Position numbers and translations under genes: made by a program. Below are positions 7,483 to 12,568 of a DNA stretch of 12,568 bases, in pieces; the stretch's first letter is position 1, and each line of letters starts with the position of its first letter. Source of the DNA: Phycisphaerae bacterium (GTDB lineage: Bacteria; Planctomycetota; Phycisphaerae; UBA1845; Fen-1342); NCBI GenBank assembly GCA_016935035.1, contig JAFGRR010000120.1, positions 1 through 12,568 on the forward strand. The letters run 5' to 3'. The notes under the pieces are model-generated. The model was given only the letters and a program-made list of their open reading frames with translations, was not told where the DNA came from and ran no database searches.

Positions 7483-8769
7483 TCAAAGGTGCCACGGCGC
7501 GCGTTTGGGGCGATCCAGCAGGCGGGCCGCCTCCGCGTCACCGATGATTTCATGCTTGGCCGGATCCCAACGCAACGCACGTCCCAGCCACGTCGCGATG
7601 TTGCCGAGATGGCACACCGTTACCGAACTCGCGCCGATCGCCACGTCGCAGACCGGCCGTCTGCGCTTGCGGATGCAGTTCAGCCAATCCTGGTGATGAC
7701 CGGGACTCTCATACAGGTGCACGTCATTGGGGCCGAGCGGCGTTTCGCCGATGCTGTCCGGCCATGAGCGGAAATAGCCGCGATCTACTTCGATGCTGCC
7801 CGCGGTGCCGGTGAACAGGATGCCGCGGCCTTCCTGCTTGCGATACAGCTCGACGCCGTTGGCGTAGCGGAACGTGATGGGCGGGGCGTCGGGCGTTGTG
7901 CCGGGGATGATCTCCACCGGCCCGCTGCCGTCCATGCCGAGGCCCCATTGTGCGATGTCGAAGTGATGCGCGCCCCAATCGGTTGTGAAACCGCCGGAAT
8001 AATCGCGGATCTTCCGCCACCCGCCGCCGTAGTCGCCGCTGCAACGCTGCTCGTTGTATGGCTCGTAAGGGGCCGGGCCGAGCCAGCGGTTGTAGTCGAA
8101 GCCATCGGGGATCGGCTGTTCGGGGAAGACTAGCGGATTCGAGGTCTCGCCGACGTTGGCCCGTACGTGCTTGATCTCGCCAATGCGCCCGCTGCGTACG
8201 AGTTCGCACGCCTTGCGAAACTCGGGGCTGGAGCGCTGCTGGCTGCCGGTTTGAAAGACGGTGCCGTAGCGGCGGGCTGCCCTGACCATCTCCTCGGCCT
8301 CGCGGACGGTCAGCGACAACGGCTTTTCGCAATACACGTCCTTGCCGGCGCGGCAGGCGGCGATTGCGATGGTCGCGTGCCAATGGTCCGGCACACCGAT
8401 TACGACCGCGTCGATATCGGGACGTTCGAGCAGCCGTTCGAATTCGTTGTAGACGTCGCAGCCGGCGTATTTGCCGTCGGTCTGCTGCGCGCCGTAGTGT
8501 TCATCGATCTTCTGCTTCGCGGCCTGACGCTTTTCACTGTGTACGTCGCAGATGGCGACGATCTGCACATCGCCATGCCCCAGCAGGGCGTGGAGATGAC
8601 TGCTGCCGATGTTGCCGACGCCGATCTGGCCGACCGCGATCCGCTCCGATGGGGCCGTCGCGCCGGCCAGCCCGAGCGCGCGTGATGAAATCACGTACGG
8701 TGCCGCCAATGCAAGTGTTGAGTGCTTCAGGAACGAGCGGCGCGACAGTGCCTGTTTGCGAAATGCCAT
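7483..8769 (-). CDS. Tat-exported Gfo/Idh/MocA-family oxidoreductase
   Basis: A 428-residue NAD(P)-dependent dehydrogenase-like protein. The N-terminus has a twin-arginine signal, SRRSFLKHSTLALAAPYV, so it is expected to fold in the cytoplasm and be exported. The Rossmann GxGxxG is GVGNIG (50-55). CEKPLSLTVREAEEM (EKP 148-150) is the family's cofactor-binding signature. DWGAHHFD (264-271) carries the candidate catalytic histidine region of the C-terminal substrate domain. Members usually oxidise or reduce sugars, inositols or their derivatives; the substrate here cannot be assigned. GGGAG (8778-8782) lies eight bases before the ATG. It is first in a likely two-gene unit with the HEAT/beta-domain protein, which suggests joint action on an extracytoplasmic carbohydrate; that link is inference. 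Confidence 0.92.
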   Translation of the reverse strand: MAFRKQALSRRSFLKHSTLALAAPYVISSRALGLAGATAPSERIAVGQIGVGNIGSSHLHALLGHGDVQIVAICDVHSEKRQAAKQKIDEHYGAQQTDGKYAGCDVYNEFERLLERPDIDAVVIGVPDHWHATIAIAACRAGKDVYCEKPLSLTVREAEEMVRAARRYGTVFQTGSQQRSSPEFRKACELVRSGRIGEIKHVRANVGETSNPLVFPEQPIPDGFDYNRWLGPAPYEPYNEQRCSGDYGGGWRKIRDYSGGFTTDWGAHHFDIAQWGLGMDGSGPVEIIPGTTPDAPPITFRYANGVELYRKQEGRGILFTGTAGSIEVDRGYFRSWPDSIGETPLGPNDVHLYESPGHHQDWLNCIRKRRRPVCDVAIGASSVTVCHLGNIATWLGRALRWDPAKHEIIGDAEAARLLDRPKRAPWHL

Positions 8770-8892
8770 GCGCTAATCTCCCGTGCGAGAGCAATAAGAA
8801 TGCGCAGCCTATGGCGCGTCTGCGCCCGCGGCAAGCCGCGCCGGCGTCGCGCGCGTCTACCGCTAGACATTGGCGGTCGCGTCCAATCAGAA

Positions 8893-8912
8893 CCCCGGAC
8901 GCGAGTCCGGGG
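8893..8912. repeat. Perfect 8-bp-stem hairpin upstream of the oxidoreductase gene
   Basis: CCCCGGAC (8893-8900) and GTCCGGGG (8905-8912) pair exactly around GCGA. On the minus strand it is followed by TTCTGATT, a poor U-tract, so it could be a weak terminator protecting the oxidoreductase from upstream transcription, or a REP-like interspersed palindrome. It differs in sequence from the GTAGCGGCC family. Confidence 0.45.
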
Positions 8913-9088
8913 GCGCAGTTGCACTTGGCAGGCGAGGATCTGAGAGACGCTGAGTGGTTTTCGACAGAGATGTGTTGCGGATTTTGTCGGATGGCCGGCG
9001 ACAGGCACGCTGTCCGCGCCACGCGACGTCGCGAAAATGATGCCAGGCCGCTCCGCACTTCCCAGCCCCGCAGGCGGGCCCAGACAAA

Positions 9089-9122
9089 AGGCCCCGAACA
9101 CGGGTGTTGGTGTCCGGGGCCT
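9089..9122 (-). terminator. Intrinsic terminator for minus-strand transcription
   Basis: Thirteen-base arms (9089-9101 and 9110-9122) pair with a single A-C mismatch around a short loop; the outer seven pairs are AGGCCCC/GGGGCCT. Read on the minus strand the stem is followed directly by TTTTGTCTG, the expected U-rich tail. The plus strand has no T-run after the stem. No protein gene ends here, so it must stop either the tRNA-His transcript or an unannotated RNA. Confidence 0.65.
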
Positions 9123-9131
9123 CTGGTATGA

Positions 9132-9169
9132 GCGGTGGTGCCCACCGCCATAGTCGGTGTAAGGCCGAC
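9132..9169 (-). ncRNA. Candidate structured RNA segment ending at the 9089-9122 terminator
   Basis: Read on the minus strand, two hairpins occur in quick succession: GTCGG-CCGAC with a 7-nt loop and GCGGTGG-CCACCGC with a 3-nt loop. The intrinsic terminator follows within 10 bases. Three adjacent stems ending in a U-tract is the layout of a small RNA or attenuator. I do not recognise an Rfam family, and the 5' end is unknown, so the coordinates cover only the two stems. It could simply be the trailer of the tRNA-His transcript. Confidence 0.25.
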
Positions 9170-9334
9170 CTCCTATCCCCACCGGTTAATTCACTTTAGC
9201 AATCTGGATTTGCGGATCGAAGACCGAATCTTTCCAGCTTGACTTGGCGGGCCAGATTCGGCCCGCGCCGGCGAGGGGGCGGCGAATTGGCACGTCGCCA
9301 ACGTGCCCACGCCCGTGGCGATAGGAAACATCAG

Positions 9335-9408
9335 GGTGAGTGACGGGGCTCGAACCCGCGACCCCAAGGACCACAACCTTGTGCTCTACCAACTGAGCTA
9401 CACCCACC
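9335..9408 (-). tRNA. tRNA-His (anticodon GTG)
   Basis: The minus strand folds into a complete cloverleaf. The acceptor GTGGGTG pairs with CACTCAC (one G-U pair), D-arm is GCTC/GAGC, the anticodon stem CAAGG/CCTTG holds the loop TTGTGGT with anticodon GTG, and the T-arm GCGGG/CCCGT holds the loop TTCGAGC. The hallmarks of tRNA-His are present: an extra G at position -1 (base 9408) opposite the discriminator C73 (base 9335). The 3' CCA is not encoded, so a CCA-adding enzyme is needed. It decodes CAU/CAC. Confidence 0.97.
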
Positions 9409-9420
9409 GTTGGTGCGAGC

Positions 9421-9449
9421 ATTCTAGCAGCGCCCAGGCCGACAGCCAA
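9421..9449 (-). promoter_or_regulatory. Promoter of tRNA-His
   Basis: On the minus strand, TTGGCT (9444-9449) and TAGAAT (9421-9426) are separated by exactly 17 bases. They fit sigma-70-type -35 and -10 boxes. Transcription would start about 9413-9415, only a few bases before the tRNA 5' end, as expected for a stable RNA gene. Confidence 0.6.
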
Positions 9450-9592
9450 GAGTCTCGCCCACGACGCTATTGCCACGCGGTACCGGTTCGCCGCATCGCC
9501 CGGGCGGCGACGCACGGTTGCTCGCGGGTCATTGGGGGCGGCCTTCCGGACGCGTCGGTGGGAATCCGCCAACCGCCTGCATCCACGTGAGT

Positions 9593-9598
9593 TATAAT
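9593..9598 (+). promoter_or_regulatory. -10 box for the small 72-aa gene
   Basis: An exact TATAAT lies 32 bases before the ATG of the downstream small gene, so the leader would be about 20 bases. No good -35 is visible at 16-18 bases (CAACCG or similar), so activation by a regulator or another sigma factor is possible. Confidence 0.5.
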
Positions 9599-9624
9599 CA
9601 ACATGGCGAACAGGAGGTACGGTG

Positions 9625-9843
9625 ATGATCGTCGAATTCACACCTGCCCAGCGCGACCTTGTTCTTCAACTCGTCACGGCCGCCTCACGCGAGATCGGGC
9701 CAGAAATCCGCCACACGGATTCGCACACCTACAAAGACGAGCTGAAGGGACAGCGGCAGATGCTGAGAGATCTGTGCCACCTGCTGGCAGATACGCCCCA
9801 ACCCGCCAGGACCGGCGATTCAGACTTGGTCGGTTCGCCGTAA
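9625..9843 (+). CDS. Small uncharacterised protein (72 aa)
   Basis: A strong AGGAGG (9612-9617) is seven bases from the ATG at 9625. The alternative GTG at 9622 would be only four bases away, so the ATG is preferred. The product is a soluble, helical, charged protein with no signal peptide or membrane segment: VEFTPAQRDLVLQLVTAAS, then EIRHTDSHTYKDELKGQRQM, then an LRDLCHLL helix and a polar tail. The order of a leucine helix, a HTDxxxYKDELK segment and a second leucine helix is one I associate with small hypothetical proteins common in planctomycetes and related bacteria, from memory only. No function can be given. It has its own promoter and diverges from tRNA-His. Confidence 0.75.
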   Translation: MIVEFTPAQRDLVLQLVTAASREIGPEIRHTDSHTYKDELKGQRQMLRDLCHLLADTPQPARTGDSDLVGSP

Positions 9844-10141
9844 GCGGCGGCACAGAGTGGTGTTCTGTTGGCGTGGTCGGCAGGGGGGATGGTGTGCGCC
9901 GACGGCCCGCGTCCGCCAGACTCGCCCACACCCGTAGGTGAACTGCCGCTACCGGATCCGCTCCAGCTATTCCGGCCTTACAGCGTTGCCCGCCGCCGGC
10001 GGGCAGTTCCTGCGCATCCTGCTAACGCTGTTCCAAACGGTTTTAGCCTGGGGGGGTGAATCGCCCGATAAACACCATGCGCGGTGGCGGGTTGGTGTTC
10101 CCCGCCCATCAATTCGAACTCAAGACCCAGGAGACCACTCT
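9844..10141. other. 298-bp intergenic region
   Basis: I see no credible gene. The only clear structure is a hairpin at 9987-10005, TGCCCGCC/GGCGGGCA with loop GCC, which could attenuate transcription from the small gene into the lipoprotein gene. It has no U-tract. No convincing promoter for the lipoprotein was found. Confidence 0.5.
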
Positions 10142-11026
10142 ATGAAGATCTCGCACGTAGCCATCGCATCGTTGCTCGCGCTTCTGCTCAGCACAGGATT
10201 GGGCGGCTGTCCGAGCAGCAGCACGACCACGACGGGGGACGAGACCACTGACGGCACGACCGACACCACGGACTCGACGACGTTGACGGCTGTCGAGCAG
10301 GACGCCGTCACAACGGCAGTCACCGCCAACGAATCGCTTGGCCAGGCCGTCAACACCACCCAGAGTACCACGGGCGGCGATGACGAGTCCTCGCTTGAGA
10401 TTCCGACGGGCACGCAGACGCGCAACTTCGGCCTCTGCCCGGAGGTATCCATGAAGCTCGCCAACGACGGCCTAGTGACGTTCGACATGACCATCGATTT
10501 CGGTGACGGCTGTGCCCCGGCTGACTCGCCCAATTTCACCTGCTCAGGCTATGCCACCGGCACCTTCAGCCAGCAGGCGAAGTCGCTCAACGTCACCTTC
10601 AGCAACATCAGTTGCAACGAGGCCACGCTGGAGGGCGACGTCAACGCGACCTATGATGTGAACAACCTCGACGTCGCCCTCAGCGGTGACTGGGACCTGA
10701 CCTACACCGATTCGGTAGGCTCCGTCCTGACCGATGGCAATGGCACCGGCAGCTACAGCGGCAGCACGTTGACGACCACCGTCGAGACCTTCACCGGGAC
10801 AATCTCGGACACGGTCTACTCATGGAATGCCACGATCGACAACGTCAAGATGTCATACGCCACCTATGGCAACGGCATCCCGTTCAGCGGCCAGACGTCG
10901 GTCTCAGGCGATGGCATTCGTACGACAATCGTTCGCTTCAGCGCCAACTCGCCGACGACGGGCATCGTCGAGGTGAGCATCGACGGCGGCGCCCACTTCT
11001 TCGAAGTGAACCTCTACGCACTGTAG
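10142..11026 (+). CDS. Thr-rich secreted lipoprotein of unknown function
   Basis: The chosen start is ATG 10142, eight bases after AGGAG (10129-10133). The open frame extends further upstream but lacks a ribosome site and would bury the signal peptide. The 294-residue product begins MKISHVAIASLLALLLSTGLGGC, a lipoprotein signal with lipobox LGGC and acylated cysteine at residue 23, so it is membrane-anchored. Residues about 24-55 form a flexible Ser/Thr/Asp-rich linker (SSSTTTTGDETTDGTTDTTD). The rest is low in Lys and looks like repeated beta-strands, with Gly-Asp-Gly turns (DFGDGCAP, TDGNGTGSYSGS) and paired cysteines (CP, DGCAP, FTCSG, ISCNE) that may form disulfides. No named domain is recognised. 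It ends in TAG and is followed by a strong terminator, so it appears monocistronic. Confidence 0.85.
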   Translation: MKISHVAIASLLALLLSTGLGGCPSSSTTTTGDETTDGTTDTTDSTTLTAVEQDAVTTAVTANESLGQAVNTTQSTTGGDDESSLEIPTGTQTRNFGLCPEVSMKLANDGLVTFDMTIDFGDGCAPADSPNFTCSGYATGTFSQQAKSLNVTFSNISCNEATLEGDVNATYDVNNLDVALSGDWDLTYTDSVGSVLTDGNGTGSYSGSTLTTTVETFTGTISDTVYSWNATIDNVKMSYATYGNGIPFSGQTSVSGDGIRTTIVRFSANSPTTGIVEVSIDGGAHFFEVNLYAL

Positions 11027-11057
11027 ATAATCAGGGGAAGCATGGCAGCGCCCTTGT

Positions 11058-11103
11058 GCGGGCAGCCGGAGCGGCGAGTGGCTCTGGCTGCCCGCCTGGT
11101 TTT
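11058..11103 (+). terminator. Strong intrinsic terminator of the lipoprotein gene
   Basis: GCGGGCAGCC (11058-11067) pairs exactly with GGCTGCCCGC (11086-11095). The stem extends inward by five more pairs, one of them G-U, leaving an 8-nt loop. CTGGTTTTA follows on the plus strand. It begins 31 bases after the lipoprotein stop. Confidence 0.8.
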
Positions 11104-11105
11104 AC

Positions 11106-11275
11106 CCATGTGGCGGCCGACGAGACGTCGGCCGCTACATGGGGTGTTGACGTGTGCGCGGGGGGTGTTTTCGACATTCTACGGCCGCCATGGGGGCGGT
11201 CGCTACATGGTGGCTTGACGCTGCCGCGGGGGAGTTGCCGGCATCCTACGTCGGCCACGGGGGGCCGACGCTACT
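11106..11275 (+). repeat. Array of three degenerate palindromic repeats, 68-bp period
   Basis: Three stem-loops lie at 11108-11140 (15-base arms, one mismatch, loop AGA), 11182-11202 (8-base arms with one G-U pair) and 11249-11270 (perfect CGTCGGCC/GGCCGACG). Their centres are about 68 bases apart. The spacers between them are also related: both begin ATGG, carry TTGACG (11147-11152 and 11215-11220, 68 apart), then a C/G-rich run with GCGGGGG, and end CAT(T/C)CTACG. So the repeating unit is the hairpin plus spacer, not the hairpin alone. The first copy has the same core and GCTAC border as the repeats at 4737-4840. The array lies between the convergent lipoprotein and coiled-coil genes and ends one base before the coiled-coil stop codon. 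Confidence 0.8.
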
Positions 11276-12567
11276 TAAGCGTCGCTGGGGGCGGTTTCCA
11301 CTTCGGTGTCGCTGACGATCGTGCTCGTGTCCATGGCGACCGTGTCGATGGAAGCATCCCTGTGCCGGGTGATGATGGAAGCCGTGCGGTCATCTGTCGT
11401 ACGCCGGCGGACCCGGGCCTTCGTCTCGGTCAGCGCGACGCGCACCTCGGAGAACGCCTGTTTGACGCTCGACAACGCGTGCTCGGCACTGCGATTCATG
11501 TTCCGCAGCGACTTCAGCTCGCGCTCGTGGAACTGGCACTGTTCGGCCAGCCTCGTGTTTTCGCGTTCGAGGTGGGTCAATTGCGTCTGAAGCGATTTGC
11601 GCTCTTCGCGCAGCGCGTCGGCCCGCTGTTCGAGATCGTTGACAACCTGCTGCGTCGCGCGGTTGCGATCCTCGGCGGCACGCAGGTCGGTCTCAACCTG
11701 CGCCCGCGTGCGGCGGGCCTCGGCGAGGTTTGATTCGGTGTCGCTCAGCTTGTCGCGCAGCGTCACCTGCTCGGCCGACAGGTCGCGATGCTTGCGTTCG
11801 AGCAATGACAACGCCGTGCGCAACGTTTGCGCGTCCTTCTTCAGCCCGTCACGCTCCTGTCGCACCGTCCATAGCGTTTCGAGCTGGCGGTTGAGGTTCT
11901 TCAGTTCGTGGTGAAGCTGTGCGTTATCCTGCTCGGTGACGGCGAGTTGCTCGCTTAGTCGTTGGTTACGCTGGCCGGCGTCGACCAGTTCTTCCTCGAG
12001 CTGGGCCGAGTCCTGCTTGACCTGCTCCAACGCCTCGATGCGCGTCTGGCTGGTGACGATCTGCCATTCGAGTTCTTGAATCCGCTGGCCGGCGTTCTGA
12101 AGCTCGGTCGTGCGCTGCGACAGCTCGGCTTCGAGCCCCTCACGCATGCCCTGGTAGCGGTCTAGCTGATCCTCGAGCTCGTTGATGACGGTCAAAACGT
12201 CGTCACGCTCGCCGGCGAACGCATCCTCAAGGCTCGGCAGCGGCGTGTTGTCATTGGCCCCGGCATGCTGGTTTTCAAAGCTCGGCTGCATGAGGTCTCC
12301 AGTTGACGCCTCGGCATCGGTGTCGACCGGCGAGTCAGCGAGCGGTGACGACTGCTCGTCCTGTGCCGGGACGCCGACAGTCGGCGGTGTGCCCTGATAC
12401 ATGAGCTCGTCGGCGATGTCGCCGGTGTGCGTCCGGCCGTACAGGACCGACGTGTCGCGAGAAGCGTCAGTATTCATGGGCGTCTCAGCCTCCCCCGTGG
12501 GCGTTGTGTCGTTCGCGGTTGCGGCGTCGTGATGGGCGGTAGTTTCGACTTCGTCGGCATGATCCAT
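11275..12567 (-). CDS. Long coiled-coil protein (possibly partial at 5' end)
   Basis: Reading from the first Met at 12567, one base from the window edge, gives 430 residues; the true start may be outside. A second candidate is the Met codon at 12477 (residue 31), with GGGGGAGG 11 bases before it. Residues 1-120 are acidic, Thr/Asp/Ala-rich and disordered-looking. Residues about 121-384 form a nearly continuous coiled coil with heptad Leu/Ile/Val, Gln and Glu, for example VINELEDQLDRYQGMREGLE and LEEELVDAGQRNQRLSEQLA. A short basic stretch (KARVRRR) and an acidic Thr/Ser/Asp tail follow. There is no signal peptide or membrane segment, so it is probably cytoplasmic and structural or scaffold-like (cytoskeletal or division-associated is a guess). 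The TAA stop abuts the palindromic repeat array. Confidence 0.75.
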   Translation of the reverse strand: MDHADEVETTAHHDAATANDTTPTGEAETPMNTDASRDTSVLYGRTHTGDIADELMYQGTPPTVGVPAQDEQSSPLADSPVDTDAEASTGDLMQPSFENQHAGANDNTPLPSLEDAFAGERDDVLTVINELEDQLDRYQGMREGLEAELSQRTTELQNAGQRIQELEWQIVTSQTRIEALEQVKQDSAQLEEELVDAGQRNQRLSEQLAVTEQDNAQLHHELKNLNRQLETLWTVRQERDGLKKDAQTLRTALSLLERKHRDLSAEQVTLRDKLSDTESNLAEARRTRAQVETDLRAAEDRNRATQQVVNDLEQRADALREERKSLQTQLTHLERENTRLAEQCQFHERELKSLRNMNRSAEHALSSVKQAFSEVRVALTETKARVRRRTTDDRTASIITRHRDASIDTVAMDTSTIVSDTEVETAPSDA

Positions 12568-12568
12568 A

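Larger units (their letters stand above)
8770..9334. other. 565-bp region without a protein gene, rich in hairpins
   Basis: No reading frame here has a ribosome site with protein-like composition. What it does hold is structure: the hairpin at 8893-8912, the terminator at 9089-9122, GCGGTGG/CCACCGC at 9132-9148, GTCGG/CCGAC at 9153-9169, GCGGGCC/GGCCCGC at 9247-9266, and GGCACGT/ACGTGCC at 9289-9307. The left part must include the leader and promoter of the oxidoreductase gene, which I could not pinpoint. The right part lies downstream of tRNA-His on the same strand. Confidence 0.6.

Noticed and set aside
8534..9182. Minus-strand frames starting near 9151 and 9182
   Set aside because: They run through the intrinsic terminator at 9089-9122 and overlap the oxidoreductase start in another frame. 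AGGAGG near 9170 has no start codon at a suitable distance.
9938..10141. Longer N-terminus for the lipoprotein gene
   Set aside because: The upstream extension has no ribosome site and would place about 68 residues before a clear lipoprotein signal peptide.
11031..11258. 75-codon minus-strand frame
   Set aside because: It is translated from the palindromic repeats and terminator; its repeated AAD/SSAATW peptides are by-products of the DNA repeat.
11106..11275. CRISPR array
   Set aside because: The spacers are homologous to each other and the palindromic units differ, the reverse of a CRISPR array; no cas genes are present.

Overview
The window is GC-rich, densely coded bacterial chromosome, most likely from a planctomycete (Planctomycetota). 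Four things point there together: a PEP-CTERM protein; a Tat-exported Gfo/Idh/MocA oxidoreductase of the type that carries a DWGAHHFD motif; a large secreted HEAT-repeat protein with a C-terminal GSDDGLKIWLNG-type beta domain; and palindromic intergenic repeats. This is an inference from gene style, not from a phylogenetic marker.

Layout from left to right. (1) The 3' end of a tetratricopeptide-repeat gene (+) converges on a PEP-CTERM protein gene (-), with a hairpin between them. (2) Diverging from the PEP-CTERM gene is a CPA1-type cation/proton antiporter with a C-terminal RCK/TrkA-N module (+). It is followed by mnmA (+), the tRNA U34 2-thiouridylase. (3) A 104-bp compound palindromic element lies between mnmA and a minus-strand pair read in the order Gfo/Idh/MocA oxidoreductase, then HEAT-repeat protein, 24 bp apart and probably one operon. 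(4) About 565 bp follow without a protein gene but with many hairpins, including one clear minus-strand terminator. (5) Next comes tRNA-His (-) with its own promoter, diverging from a small conserved-looking 72-aa protein (+) with an exact TATAAT box. (6) A Thr-rich lipoprotein (+) follows, with a strong intrinsic terminator. (7) A three-copy, 68-bp-period array of degenerate palindromes comes next. (8) Last is a long coiled-coil protein gene (-) whose 5' end lies at or beyond the window edge.

Functionally the genes are a mixture: tRNA supply and modification (tRNA-His, MnmA), ion homeostasis (antiporter), and envelope or exported proteins (PEP-CTERM protein, lipoprotein, Tat oxidoreductase, HEAT protein). 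The only convincing multi-gene unit is oxidoreductase plus HEAT protein.

I see no CRISPR array, transposase, phage module, toxin-antitoxin pair or recognisable defence system. The most unusual material is non-coding: a family of stem-loop repeats placed directly on or beside stop codons (mnmA and the coiled-coil gene), and a hairpin-rich, terminator-ended stretch downstream of tRNA-His that could be an unannotated RNA.
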